Origin: JACDBZ01 sp038233215
GTDB taxonomy: Bacteria > Chloroflexota > Limnocylindria > QHBO01
DNA: 64,000 bases
Assembly (NCBI GenBank): GCA_038233215.1
Contig: JBBSML010000011.1
Span: forward strand, 17,917 to 81,916
Direction: 5' to 3'
Each line of letters opens with the position of its first letter. Position 1 is the stretch's first letter. The position numbers were made by a program, and so were the translations under genes. The notes beneath the pieces are model-generated. The model was not told where the DNA came from, did not search any database, and saw only the letters and a list, made by a program, of their open reading frames with translations. Shown here in pieces: positions 31,738 to 40,663 of the stretch.

Positions 31738-32745
31738 GTGGGAAAGTTCATCCTTCGCCGCCTGCTGCTTCTCATCCCGATCATGCTCGGGCTGACGGTC
31801 CTCGTCTTCCTCTTCATCCGTCTGCTTCCCGGTGACCCGGCCGGTGCGATCCTCGGAGAGCGAGCAACGCCCGAGGCCGTCGAGCGGGTACGGACAGCAC
31901 TTGGTCTCGATCGGCCCTTGATCGAGCAGTACTGGGAGTACGTGTCCGGCCTGGTGCGGCTTGACCTGGGCACCAGCTTCATCACCAACCGCGACGTGAC
32001 AGACGACTTTCTTCAGCGATTTCCCGCCACGGTCGAGCTCACCGCCGCGGCGATGATTTTCGCCCTGACGCTCGGGATCCCGCTCGGCATGCTGACGGCG
32101 AAGCGCCGAGGCTCGTGGTTGGACTCCGCCGGCACCGTCGTCTCGCTCATCGGTATCAGCATTCCCATCTTCTTCCTGGGCCTGATGCTGAAGTTCCTGT
32201 TTGCCATCCATTGGCCGATCCTGCCCGATTCCGGCCGCATCGACCTCATCGAGTACGCCATCCCGCGGGTCACGAACATGATGACCGTCGATGCCATTCT
32301 GGCCGGCGAATTCGGTGGCTTCGTGGATGCCCTGCGCCACCTCATCCTGCCCGGGATCGCTCTCGGGACGATCCCCCTTGCGATCATCATGCGCATCACG
32401 CGCGCCAGCGTGATCGACGTCCTTAACGAGGACTACGTGCGCACGGCCAACGCCAAGGGACTTGCTTCGAGGGTGGTCGATAACCGCCACGTGCTGCGCA
32501 ATGCACTCCTTCCCGTCGTCACCGTCATCGGCCTCCAGATGGGACTCCTCCTCGGCGGAGCGATTCTGACCGAGACGATCTTCGGTTGGGGCGGCGTCGG
32601 GAAGTGGATCTACGATGCCGTGGTGAATAATGACTACCAGGTCATCCAGAGCGGGGTTCTCGTTCTTGCCGTCATCTTCGTGCTCGTCAACCTGGCGGTC
32701 GACGTGAGCTACGCCTTCCTCAACCCCAGGATTCGGTACTCATGA
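31738..32745 (+). CDS. dppB: ABC transporter permease, DppB/OppB type
   Basis: The 335-aa protein has the DppB family N-terminus GKFILRRLLLLIPIMLGLTVLVFLFIRLLPGDP, six helices and the EAA loop (TRASVIDVLNEDYVRTANAKGLASRVVDNRHVLRNALLPVVT), which couples to the ATPase. GTG 31738 is preceded by GGGAG. It is the first of the two membrane subunits of the importer and overlaps the next gene by 4 nt. Confidence 0.93.
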   Translation: MGKFILRRLLLLIPIMLGLTVLVFLFIRLLPGDPAGAILGERATPEAVERVRTALGLDRPLIEQYWEYVSGLVRLDLGTSFITNRDVTDDFLQRFPATVELTAAAMIFALTLGIPLGMLTAKRRGSWLDSAGTVVSLIGISIPIFFLGLMLKFLFAIHWPILPDSGRIDLIEYAIPRVTNMMTVDAILAGEFGGFVDALRHLILPGIALGTIPLAIIMRITRASVIDVLNEDYVRTANAKGLASRVVDNRHVLRNALLPVVTVIGLQMGLLLGGAILTETIFGWGGVGKWIYDAVVNNDYQVIQSGVLVLAVIFVLVNLAVDVSYAFLNPRIRYS

Positions 32746-33632
32746 CGCAGGCAACCGGCGTCATGACGGCGACGCACGAGGATCGTCCCATTGGTCTGTG
32801 GACCGATGCGCTGCGGCGCATGCGTCGCAGCCCGGCCGCCATCATCGGCGGAACGGTCGTGGCCATCTTCGTGCTGATGGCGATGTTTGCGCCCTTCCTG
32901 GCACCGTTCGATCCCACGCGCGGCAACCTCGCCGACAGCTATCTGCCCCCGTCCCCCGAGCACTGGTTCGGCACGAACGTGCAGGGGCAGGACGTGCTCT
33001 CGCGGATCATCTTCGGGTCGCGCCTTACCCTCGGCATCGCCGTGCTGTCGGTGATCTTCGGGGTCGCGGCGGGTGGCCTCCTTGGTGCGCTGGCCGGGTA
33101 CTTCCGTGGCTGGGTCGACTCGGTGATCATGCGCGGCGTCGATATCATGCTGTCGATCCCGGGCCTCCTCTTCGCCATCGCGGTGGTGACCTACCTCGGC
33201 CGGGGATTCGTGCAGATCGCCGTCGCGATTGCCATCCTCAACGTGCCGATCTTCGCGCGGCTGCTGCGCGCCAGCCTTCTGAGCCTGCGCGAGGCGGATT
33301 ACGTCATCGCGGCCCGGTCGGTCGGGGTGGCTGGCCCGACGCTCCTCCTGCGCCACATGCTGCCGAATGCGATCAGCCCGCTGATCGTGCAGGGCACCCT
33401 GGCGCTGGCGACCGCGGTGGTCGATGCCGCCGCGCTCGGCTTCCTGGGCCTCGGCCCGCCGGACCCGGGAACGCCTGAATGGGGAATGATGCTTTCCGAC
33501 ACGTACCGCTACCTCAACAACGCGGTCTACCTGGCATTCTTCCCCGGCATCGCCATCGTGCTCTCGGTGCTCGGCTTCAACCTCCTGGGTGACGGTATGC
33601 GCGAAGCCCTCGACCCGAAGCTGCGCCGATGA
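32742..33632 (+). CDS. dppC: ABC transporter permease, DppC/OppC type
   Basis: The second membrane subunit, 296 aa. It has the family N-terminal helix, the motif SPEHWFGTNVQGQDVLSRIIFGSR, the EAA-type loop (RASLLSLREADYVIAARSVGVAG then LRHMLPNAISPLIV) and the C-terminal FLGLGPPDPGTPEWGMML. The ATG overlaps dppB and the stop overlaps the next ATPase gene, so translation is coupled through the cluster. Confidence 0.93.
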   Translation: MTQATGVMTATHEDRPIGLWTDALRRMRRSPAAIIGGTVVAIFVLMAMFAPFLAPFDPTRGNLADSYLPPSPEHWFGTNVQGQDVLSRIIFGSRLTLGIAVLSVIFGVAAGGLLGALAGYFRGWVDSVIMRGVDIMLSIPGLLFAIAVVTYLGRGFVQIAVAIAILNVPIFARLLRASLLSLREADYVIAARSVGVAGPTLLLRHMLPNAISPLIVQGTLALATAVVDAAALGFLGLGPPDPGTPEWGMMLSDTYRYLNNAVYLAFFPGIAIVLSVLGFNLLGDGMREALDPKLRR

Positions 33633-34681
33633 TTCGACGATCGGACCCCGCCCCCGACCAGCCCATCCTGGCCGTTCGGGACCTCTCCGTCACGTTCGGA
33701 TCGGGCGACCGAACGGTTCACGCCGTCAACGGCATCAGCTATGACCTCGCGCGGGGCGAGACCCTGGGGGTGGTTGGTGAATCCGGCTGCGGCAAGAGCG
33801 TCAGCTCGCTGGCACTCATGCGCCTCCTGCCGAAGCCGGCGGCACGAATCACTTCGGGGGAGATCCTCTTCGACGGTGAGGACATGCTGAGCTTGTCCGA
33901 GGAGGCCGTGCGCGCGATACGCGGTGACCGGATGGCGATGATCTTCCAGGATCCGATGACCTCGCTGAACCCGGTGCTCACCGTCGAGCGGCAGCTGACG
34001 GAGGTGCTCGAGGCGCATCGGAACCTCAAGCGCCGCGGCGCCGTCACGCGCGCGGTCGAGCTTCTGGAGCTCGTGGGCATCCCTGCGGCCAGGCGACGCC
34101 TGAACGACTTTCCGCACCAATTCAGTGGTGGCATGCGTCAGCGCGTGATGATCGCGATCGCGCTCGCGTGCGATCCGCAGCTCCTGATTGCCGATGAGCC
34201 GACCACGGCACTCGATGTGACGATCCAGGCGCAGATCCTTGACCTCATGCGCATCGCGGTGAGTGAATCCGACACGGCGCTCATCCTGATCACCCATGAC
34301 CTGGGCGTTGTCGCCGGGATGGCGCGTACCATCAACGTCATGTACGCCGGTCACATCGTCGAGCGCGCTGAGACCGGCGAGCTGTACGGACGTCCGCGTC
34401 ACCCGTACACGGTCGGGTTGTTGCAGTCGATCCCCCGTCTCGACGCACAAGGACGGGGCTCCCTCGTGCCGATCCAGGGCCAGCCACCGGACCTTTCGCG
34501 GGACATTGCCGGCTGCCCGTTCGCGCCTCGCTGCTTCAACGTTCAGGATCGCTGCCGGGTCGAGATGCCGCCACTCGAGCACGCGCCGCAGGCTGCGGAC
34601 AGTCACGAGGTTGCGTGCTGGTACCCGGCCGAGGGCGAGCGCCTGGTGCCGTCGGGGTTCGAGGCGGAGCAGGCGTCATGA
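33629..34681 (+). CDS. dppD: ABC transporter ATP-binding protein, DppD/OppD type
   Basis: The 350-aa ATPase has Walker A GESGCGKS, Q-loop MIFQDPMTSLNPV, signature FSGGMRQRVM, Walker B LLIADEPTTALDVT and the switch His in ITHDLG. The C-terminal extension CPFAPRCFNVQDRC...ACWYP carries the cysteine motif of the oligo_HPY domain, which binds a 4Fe-4S cluster in some homologs. It energises the importer with the following ATPase. Confidence 0.95.
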   Translation: MIRRSDPAPDQPILAVRDLSVTFGSGDRTVHAVNGISYDLARGETLGVVGESGCGKSVSSLALMRLLPKPAARITSGEILFDGEDMLSLSEEAVRAIRGDRMAMIFQDPMTSLNPVLTVERQLTEVLEAHRNLKRRGAVTRAVELLELVGIPAARRRLNDFPHQFSGGMRQRVMIAIALACDPQLLIADEPTTALDVTIQAQILDLMRIAVSESDTALILITHDLGVVAGMARTINVMYAGHIVERAETGELYGRPRHPYTVGLLQSIPRLDAQGRGSLVPIQGQPPDLSRDIAGCPFAPRCFNVQDRCRVEMPPLEHAPQAADSHEVACWYPAEGERLVPSGFEAEQAS

Positions 34682-35868
34682 CGGCCACCGCCACGCCTGC
34701 GTCGGTGCCGAGGTCATCGGCCGACGAGCCGCTCCTCCGCACCGAGGGCCTGCGCGTGCACTTCCCGATCACCGAGGGACTGATTCTCGAGCGGAAGGTC
34801 GGTGCGGTCCGCGCGGTTGACGGAGTCTCGCTCGACGTGCGGCGCGGGGAAACGCTCGGGCTGGTGGGGGAGTCCGGCTGCGGAAAGTCGACGTTCGCGC
34901 GAGCGGTCATCCGCCTGGTGGATGCCACCGACGGTCGCATCATGTTCGACGGCGTGGACGTGACCACCCTCAAGGGCGATGCGCTGCGCCGCATGCGACG
35001 CCGGATGCAGATGATCTTCCAGGATCCATACGCGTCGCTGAATCCGCGCATGACCATCGGCTCCATGCTCGCCGAACCGCTTCGCGTGCACCAGATCGCC
35101 AGTGGTTCGCAGGCCGCCAGGCGCGCTCAGCAGCTGGTCGAGATTGTCGGCCTGCCGCGCAACGCCATCAATCGGTATCCGCACGAGTTCAGCGGAGGCC
35201 AGCGCCAGCGTGCCGGAATTGCCCGAGCATTGGCGGTGCAGCCGGAATTCATTGCCGCCGATGAGGCCGTGTCCGCGCTCGACGTTTCGATCCAGGCCCA
35301 GATCATCAACCTGTTGGCCGATCTGCAGCGCGAGTTCAACCTGACGTACCTCTTCATCGCCCACGACCTGTCGGTGGTGCGCCACATCAGCGACCGCATC
35401 GCCGTCATGTACCTGGGCGAGGTCGTGGAGCTGTCGCCGTCGCGCGAACTGTACGAGAGGCCCCTGCACCCGTACACCGTGGCACTCGTCAGCGCGGTGC
35501 CCATTCCGGACCCCAGGGTCGAAGCGCGCCGGAAGCGAATGATTCTGCGTGGAGACGTGCCATCTCCAGCCAATCCGCCGTCCGGTTGCCGCTTCCATAC
35601 CCGATGCTGGCTGCGGCGCGAGCTCAGTGACCCTGAGCGCTGCGTCACCGAGACGCCGGAGCTGCGCCAGATGACCCCCGGCCACGGCGTGGCCTGTCAT
35701 TTCGCGGAGGAGCTGGCCGGGCAGGAACGTCGCGATGAGCTCGTGGCCGCTGCGGCGTTGCATTCGCACGCACGCGACACGGATTCCGAAGAGGCCGTGA
35801 CGTCGCCTGACAGCGGACCGCCCCCCGAGCCCGAGCACATCATCACCGGAGACGCCATCCAGCACTGA
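34678..35868 (+). CDS. dppF: ABC transporter ATP-binding protein, DppF/OppF type
   Basis: The second ATPase, 396 aa from ATG 34678 (overlapping the dppD stop). Motifs are Walker A GESGCGKS, MIFQDPYASLNPRM, FSGGQRQRAG and Walker B FIAADEAVSALDVS, where the usual proline after the catalytic glutamate is alanine. The oligo_HPY tail is CRFHTRCW...CVTETPELR and HGVACHF. A Glu/Ser/Pro-rich C-terminal tail of about 40 residues is extra. It closes the importer operon. Confidence 0.94.
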   Translation: MTATATPASVPRSSADEPLLRTEGLRVHFPITEGLILERKVGAVRAVDGVSLDVRRGETLGLVGESGCGKSTFARAVIRLVDATDGRIMFDGVDVTTLKGDALRRMRRRMQMIFQDPYASLNPRMTIGSMLAEPLRVHQIASGSQAARRAQQLVEIVGLPRNAINRYPHEFSGGQRQRAGIARALAVQPEFIAADEAVSALDVSIQAQIINLLADLQREFNLTYLFIAHDLSVVRHISDRIAVMYLGEVVELSPSRELYERPLHPYTVALVSAVPIPDPRVEARRKRMILRGDVPSPANPPSGCRFHTRCWLRRELSDPERCVTETPELRQMTPGHGVACHFAEELAGQERRDELVAAAALHSHARDTDSEEAVTSPDSGPPPEPEHIITGDAIQH

Positions 35869-35873
35869 TCGGC

Positions 35874-35879
35874 TAGGCT
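35874..35879 (+). promoter_or_regulatory. -10 element giving a leaderless NAD synthetase operon
   Basis: TAGGCT ends 7 nt before GTG 35887, with no ribosome binding site between. Confidence 0.5.
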
Positions 35880-35886
35880 TCGCGGC

Positions 35887-36768
35887 GTGGAATACCGCAT
35901 CGCGCTGGCGCAGGTCGCGCCGCAGCTGGGCGACCTTGATGCCAATCTCGAGATCGTGCGCGACGCCATTGTTCGCGCTGACGCGGAGGGAGCCGCGCTC
36001 ACGGTGCTGCCGGAGCTGGCGCTGACCGGATACTTCCTCCAGGATCTCGTGCCTGAGGTCGCGATGCGTCGCGACGATCCTCGCCTTTCAGAGCTCGGAC
36101 TAACCCGGCCCGACATGCTGATTGCCGTCGGTTTCGTCGAAGAGACCGATGACCACCGGTATGCCAACAGTGCTGCGTTGCTGCGCGCCGGGGAGCTGGT
36201 CGGCCTGCACCGCAAGGTCTACCTGCCCACCTATGGCCTGTTCGACGAGGGACGTTTCACACGTCCCGGAGAGCGAATCCGAACGCACGAGGTCGGACCG
36301 CCCATCGGGCGCATCGGCCTTTCAGTCTGCGAGGACTTCTGGCACGCCAGCCTTCCCATGATCCAGGCGCTCGATGGCGCGTCGCTGCTCGTCAACCTCG
36401 CCGCCGGTCCGTCGCGGGCGCCGGGCAGCATGGCCGGCCTCGCTGCCATCGCCGGTTGGCACAAGATGCAGGACACGTATGCGTTGCTCGGCACGGTGCC
36501 GATCGCCTTCTGCAACCGGGTCGGCAATGAGGAGGGGCTCACCTTCTGGGGCGGCTCCCGCATCCTGGCTGCCGACGGATCGACCGTCGTCGAAGCTCCC
36601 CTGTGGGATGAGGCGCTCGTGGTGGGCACCATGAACACCGATGATCTGCGCATGCAGCGCTATGGCATGCCGCTTCTCGCCGATGAGCGCCTGGAGCTCA
36701 CGCGGCGCGAGCTCGACCGCATCATCACCGAACGCGCCGGCCTGCCATTGGCGACGGACAACGCGTGA
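35887..36768 (+). CDS. nitrilase-fold glutaminase subunit of NAD synthetase
   Basis: This 293-aa protein has the carbon-nitrogen hydrolase triad: Glu in LPELALTGYF, Lys in HRKVYLPTYG and Cys in LSVCEDFWH. In many bacteria this domain is fused to the N-terminus of NadE and supplies ammonia from glutamine. Here it is a separate gene that overlaps nadE by 4 nt, so it is most likely the glutaminase partner of that enzyme. A free-standing amidase of another function is less likely given LPxYGVFDE-type motif and neighbour. Confidence 0.88.
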   Translation: MEYRIALAQVAPQLGDLDANLEIVRDAIVRADAEGAALTVLPELALTGYFLQDLVPEVAMRRDDPRLSELGLTRPDMLIAVGFVEETDDHRYANSAALLRAGELVGLHRKVYLPTYGLFDEGRFTRPGERIRTHEVGPPIGRIGLSVCEDFWHASLPMIQALDGASLLVNLAAGPSRAPGSMAGLAAIAGWHKMQDTYALLGTVPIAFCNRVGNEEGLTFWGGSRILAADGSTVVEAPLWDEALVVGTMNTDDLRMQRYGMPLLADERLELTRRELDRIITERAGLPLATDNA

Positions 36769-37640
36769 GCGACCCGCGCAACCTGCCACCACTGCCCGGC
36801 ATTGAGCCGGCGCAGGCGGTCGACGTGATCATCGGTTTCATCCGCGCCCAGATGGAGCAGACAGGCTTCCGGCGCCTGGTCCTCGGGCTTTCCGGAGGGG
36901 TGGACTCAGCGACGGTCGCCTTTTTGTGCGCACGTGCCGTGGATCCCGACAATCTGCTGGCCGTGCGCATGCCCTACCGGACCTCGTCACAGGCATCGGA
37001 GACGGACGCGCTGCGCGTGACCACCGCGCTCGGTTGCGCGACTGAGCGGGTTGACATCACGCCGATGGTCGAGCCGATGCTGTCACTGATGACTGATCCA
37101 GCCCAGACGGCGGGAGGCGACGAGCTCAACGTGCGACGAGGCAACGTCATGGCGCGCCAGCGGATGATCGTGCTCTACGACCGTTCGGCGGCCTCTGACG
37201 CGCTCGTGGCCGGCACCAGCAACAAGACCGAGGCACTTCTCGGCTACGGCACCCTGCACGGCGATATGGCGGCAGCCATCGCCCCGATCGGCGACCTCTA
37301 CAAGACCCAGTTGCGGAGCGTCGCCGCCGAGCTGGGCGTGCCTCGCGAGATCCTCGACAAGCCACCGTCCGCAGATCTGTGGCCCGGTCAGACCGACGAG
37401 GGTGAGCTGGGCCGCTCGTACGACCTGCTGGACCGCACCCTGTTCGCACTGGTGGATCGGCGCTGGACGATCGATCGCTGCGTGGCTGGTGGCCTGGACC
37501 GTGATCTGGTCGAATGGGTCTCGCGCCGCGTGGCCCAGATGGAATTCAAGCGCCAGCAACCGCCGGTGGCCAAGCTTTCGCTCCGGACGCCCGGGATCGA
37601 TCACCTGTATCCGCGCCGACGCCCGGGCTCACGCCGGTAG
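36765..37640 (+). CDS. nadE: NAD+ synthetase (synthetase domain only)
   Basis: NadE amidates nicotinic acid adenine dinucleotide, the last step of NAD synthesis. The PP-loop SGGVDSATVAF is at about residues 44-54; RMPYRTSSQASETDA, VRRGNVMARQRM, GTSNKTEALLGYGTLHGD and DKPPSADLWPGQTDEGELG follow. The 291-aa length is that of the single-domain form, but the upstream gene encodes the matching glutaminase. GTG 36765 overlaps the upstream stop. Confidence 0.94.
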   Translation: MSDPRNLPPLPGIEPAQAVDVIIGFIRAQMEQTGFRRLVLGLSGGVDSATVAFLCARAVDPDNLLAVRMPYRTSSQASETDALRVTTALGCATERVDITPMVEPMLSLMTDPAQTAGGDELNVRRGNVMARQRMIVLYDRSAASDALVAGTSNKTEALLGYGTLHGDMAAAIAPIGDLYKTQLRSVAAELGVPREILDKPPSADLWPGQTDEGELGRSYDLLDRTLFALVDRRWTIDRCVAGGLDRDLVEWVSRRVAQMEFKRQQPPVAKLSLRTPGIDHLYPRRRPGSRR

Positions 37641-37709
37641 GGTGCGAGACCGTCGGCCTCCGGGGCATCTCGGTAAGCCGGTGGTAACGGGCGGGTAATC
37701 GGCGTCCCC

Positions 37710-37715
37710 TAGGCT
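37710..37715 (+). promoter_or_regulatory. putative -10 element of ssb
   Basis: TAGGCT lies 56 nt before the ssb ATG in the 131-bp gap after nadE. The ssb start has its own ribosome binding site, so this would be a leadered transcript. Confidence 0.4.
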
Positions 37716-37771
37716 TGTCCTCAAGCGGCCGAACTCGCCCCCGGTGCGCTGTGGATGAAAGGAGCCATTGG

Positions 37772-38197
37772 ATGAACAAGGTGATGCTCGTCGGTCGACT
37801 GACGCGAGATCCGGAGCTTCGGTCGCTGCCGTCGGGCAAGCATGTCGCCACCTTCTCGGTCGCGACCAACGAGTACCGCGGTGGAAATGGCGAGCGGACC
37901 GAATACCATCCCTGTGTCGCCTGGGATCGCCTGGCCGAAATCTGCGGTCAGTTCCTGTCGAAGGGACAATTGGTGGATGTCGAGGGCCGACTGCAAACGC
38001 GGCAGTGGGACGATGACGCCGGAAAGCGCCATTGGAAGACGGAGGTCGTCGTCGCTTCGCTCGAGATGCTGTCGGGTCGCTCGAAGAAGGAATACGCCAA
38101 GGAGGCGGAAGCCGCGGCCGGTGCCCCGGACGCTCCGGCAGCGATTGCCACTAATGGTGCCGCGACGGATGCCCTCGAGGCGGTCGTCGCGATGTGA
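37772..38197 (+). CDS. ssb: single-stranded DNA-binding protein
   Basis: ATG 37772 after GAAAGGAGC gives 141 aa starting MNKVMLVGRLTRDPELR, the SSB OB-fold N-terminus; ATFSVATNE, WDRLAEICGQFLSKGQLVDVEGRL and TEVVVASLEML follow. The acidic C-terminal tip (DDIPF-like) that recruits partner proteins is absent; the tail is Ala-rich and ends AVVAM. It may therefore be an accessory SSB rather than the main replication SSB. Confidence 0.92.
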   Translation: MNKVMLVGRLTRDPELRSLPSGKHVATFSVATNEYRGGNGERTEYHPCVAWDRLAEICGQFLSKGQLVDVEGRLQTRQWDDDAGKRHWKTEVVVASLEMLSGRSKKEYAKEAEAAAGAPDAPAAIATNGAATDALEAVVAM

Positions 38198-38255
38198 CGC
38201 ATCGGGCGGCGGGTCCATCCCCCGGCCCGTCGCCCGAGCCGCCCTGACCCACGTC

Positions 38256-38261
38256 TATACT
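38256..38261 (+). promoter_or_regulatory. -10 element upstream of the flavoprotein gene
   Basis: TATACT lies 50 nt before ATG 38312, which has GAGGG just upstream. Confidence 0.55.
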
Positions 38262-38311
38262 TGCCACCCGCGGCAGCCGACCTGACGCTGGCGCGCGCAT
38301 GCGAGGGATGG

Positions 38312-39058
38312 ATGACGGGCGAGTACCCCTACAACGGACGCTTGAGCCGGTGGGAAGAGGTCGCTCCGGGATTGGCGATCGTCGGCGTGCAGGCGCTCGA
38401 GGAGCCTTTCCCCTTTGCACCGGGCCAATACGCCACGCTTGGCCTGCTGGGTCCGGAAAAGTTGATTCAGCGACCGATGAGCATCTCCTCGTCGGCCGAC
38501 GACCTGTCCGAGTACGAGTTCTTCATCCGCCTCGTTGAGAGCGGTGGCCTCACACCGCTCCTCTGGCAGATGTCGGTCGGCGATCCCATCAACATCAAGG
38601 GAGCCAAGGGCAAGTTCCTGCTCCAGGACGACGGGCGAACATGCCTCTTCGTTGCGTCGGGGACCGGCCTGGCACCGTTCATCAGCATGATCGAGACGCT
38701 GCGCGCTCGCGGCCAGGAACGCGACGTCGTGCTTCTCCACGGCGTCAGCTACGCCTACGACCTCGCCTGGCGCGCGGAGCTCACCGAGCTGGCGACCGGC
38801 GGTGGCTTTCCACTGCGGTACGTGGGAACGATCTCGCGGGCCCAGGCCTCTCCGGATTGGCTCGGTCCCAGCGGCCGGGTCGAAGCTATCCTCGCCGACC
38901 AGCTCGACGTGCACGGCCTGACGGCCGAGAACACGACGATTTACCTGTGCGGCAACCCCGACATGGTGAGCGCGGTGGAAGGGATCGCCACTGAGCGCGG
39001 CTTTGCACCGGAGCAGGTTCGCAAGGAGCTCTACTGGCCGAAGGGCCGCAATCATTGA
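38312..39058 (+). CDS. ferredoxin--NADP reductase-like flavoprotein
   Basis: The 248-aa protein belongs to the FNR superfamily. The FAD domain has APGQYATLGL and IQRPMSISSS (RxYS-type FAD motif), and the NAD(P) domain has VASGTGLAPFISMIE, then YLCGNPDMV and a C-terminal aromatic segment ELYWPK. The pattern is closest to short bacterial Fpr proteins; PyrK-type dihydroorotate dehydrogenase subunits are an alternative but need a C-terminal 2Fe-2S cysteine motif, which is absent. ATG 38312 follows GAGGG by 4 nt; a TTG at 38261 would overlap the promoter. It is 10 nt upstream of metG. Confidence 0.8.
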   Translation: MTGEYPYNGRLSRWEEVAPGLAIVGVQALEEPFPFAPGQYATLGLLGPEKLIQRPMSISSSADDLSEYEFFIRLVESGGLTPLLWQMSVGDPINIKGAKGKFLLQDDGRTCLFVASGTGLAPFISMIETLRARGQERDVVLLHGVSYAYDLAWRAELTELATGGGFPLRYVGTISRAQASPDWLGPSGRVEAILADQLDVHGLTAENTTIYLCGNPDMVSAVEGIATERGFAPEQVRKELYWPKGRNH

Positions 39059-39068
39059 AGGATTCACG

Positions 39069-40631
39069 ATGAGCGAGCGCTTCTACCTGACAACGGCCAT
39101 CTTCTATCCCAGCGAACGTCCCGCGCTGCACTCGATGTTCGAGGCCATCGGCGCCGATGCGATCGCTCGCTATCACCGTCTGCTCGGGCACGAAACGCGC
39201 TTCCTGACCGGCATGGATGAGCATTCCGCCAATGTCGAGCGCGACGCGCGCGAGCGGGGGATCGACCCGCATCAGCTCATCGATCCCTGGGCAGCCACCT
39301 GGCAGGCGACCTTCGAGCGCTTCGGGATCAGCGCGGATCGGTTCATCCGCACCACCGACTCAGACCACGCCGAGGCCGCCAGCGAGATGGTCCGTCGTGC
39401 GCAGGCGGCCGGCGATGTCTACGAGGGCGCCTACTCCGGCTGGTACTGCACCGGTTGCAACGAGTTCAAGACGGACCAACAGCTTGTCAAGGGTCGCTGC
39501 CCGGACCATGCGACGCTGGATCCGCAGTGGCTGGAGGAGCACAACTACTTTTTTCGGCTCTCCGCCTACCAGGAACGGCTCGAGGAGCTGTACGCCCGCA
39601 ATCCATCATTCTGCGAACCGGAGCACTTCCGCAACGAGGTCCTCGGTTGGCTGCGCGACGGCCTACGTGACTTCAGCATCAGCCGCTCGGGCACGACCTG
39701 GGGCATCCCGTTCCCTGGAGACGAGAAGCATCGGATCTATGTCTGGTTCGATGCCCTGACCAATTACCTGACCGGTGCCGGTTTTCCGTACGATCAGGCC
39801 GAAATGGACCGATGGTGGCCCGCTGACCTTCACGTCATCGGCAAGAACATCACGCGCTTCCACTGCCTGTACTGGCCCGCCATGCTCATGAGCGCCGGCC
39901 TTCCCCTGCCGAAGCAGGTCTTCGCGCACGGATTCATGCTCGACCGTGGCGAAAAGATGAGCAAGACCGCGGGCAACACCGAAGATCCCGATGCCGTGGC
40001 CGACACGTTCGGCGTCGACGGCGTGCGGTATGTCGTCCTGCGCGAGGTCCCGTTCGACCGCGATGCAGATGTCACGTACGACGGCTTGGTGCGGCGCTAC
40101 AACGCCGACCTCGCCAACGACCTCGGCAATCTCGTGAACCGTACGGTGAGCATGAGCAGACGCTATCTCGAGGGCACGCTGCCGCCCGTGACCGATGCAA
40201 CGCAGCCGGCCGATGACGAGGTCCGTGCCGCGGCCGCCCGCACCGTGGCGACCTACCACGCGGCGATGCGGCGCCATCACCTTGACGAGGCCCTGGCTGC
40301 CATCATGGACCTCGCGGGAACCGCGAACGGCTACGCGGAGGGGCAGGCTCCGTGGAGCCTCAACAAGGCGGGTGAGGTCGAGCGCGTCGGCCAGGTGCTG
40401 GCGGTGATGGCCGAGGTCTGCCGCATTCTCGGCCACTTGCTGGCGCCGGTCGCGCCTTCGGGGGCGCGTACGATCCTGGAGCAGCTTGGTGTACCGCCGC
40501 CCTACGACGAGCGAGGCGCCGGTGGTCCGGGGCTGGATCAGCTGCTGGCATGGGGTTCGCCCGGCACCGGCCTGAGGACGGGCTCTCCGACCCCCATCTT
40601 CCCGCGTATCGAGGCGGAGGCGGCGGTCTGA
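39069..40631 (+). CDS. metG: methionine--tRNA ligase
   Basis: A class I aminoacyl-tRNA synthetase of 520 aa. The fold is clear: FYLTTAIFYPS, GADAIARYHRLLG, FLTGMDEHSANV, YEGAYSGWYCTGCNEF with zinc-type cysteines, IYVWFDALTNYLTG, WPADLHVIGKNITRFHCLYWPAMLM, the catalytic KMSKT loop (GEKMSKTAGN) and an anticodon-binding domain. The HIGH motif, expected at residues 19-22, reads ALHS (39123-39134), so both signature histidines are lost. No C-terminal tRNA-binding OB domain is present. It is the only MetRS in the window; another copy could exist elsewhere. Confidence 0.9.
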   Translation: MSERFYLTTAIFYPSERPALHSMFEAIGADAIARYHRLLGHETRFLTGMDEHSANVERDARERGIDPHQLIDPWAATWQATFERFGISADRFIRTTDSDHAEAASEMVRRAQAAGDVYEGAYSGWYCTGCNEFKTDQQLVKGRCPDHATLDPQWLEEHNYFFRLSAYQERLEELYARNPSFCEPEHFRNEVLGWLRDGLRDFSISRSGTTWGIPFPGDEKHRIYVWFDALTNYLTGAGFPYDQAEMDRWWPADLHVIGKNITRFHCLYWPAMLMSAGLPLPKQVFAHGFMLDRGEKMSKTAGNTEDPDAVADTFGVDGVRYVVLREVPFDRDADVTYDGLVRRYNADLANDLGNLVNRTVSMSRRYLEGTLPPVTDATQPADDEVRAAAARTVATYHAAMRRHHLDEALAAIMDLAGTANGYAEGQAPWSLNKAGEVERVGQVLAVMAEVCRILGHLLAPVAPSGARTILEQLGVPPPYDERGAGGPGLDQLLAWGSPGTGLRTGSPTPIFPRIEAEAAV

Positions 40632-40663
40632 GCCGACGCCATGGCCCTGCACGGCTGTCGGGC

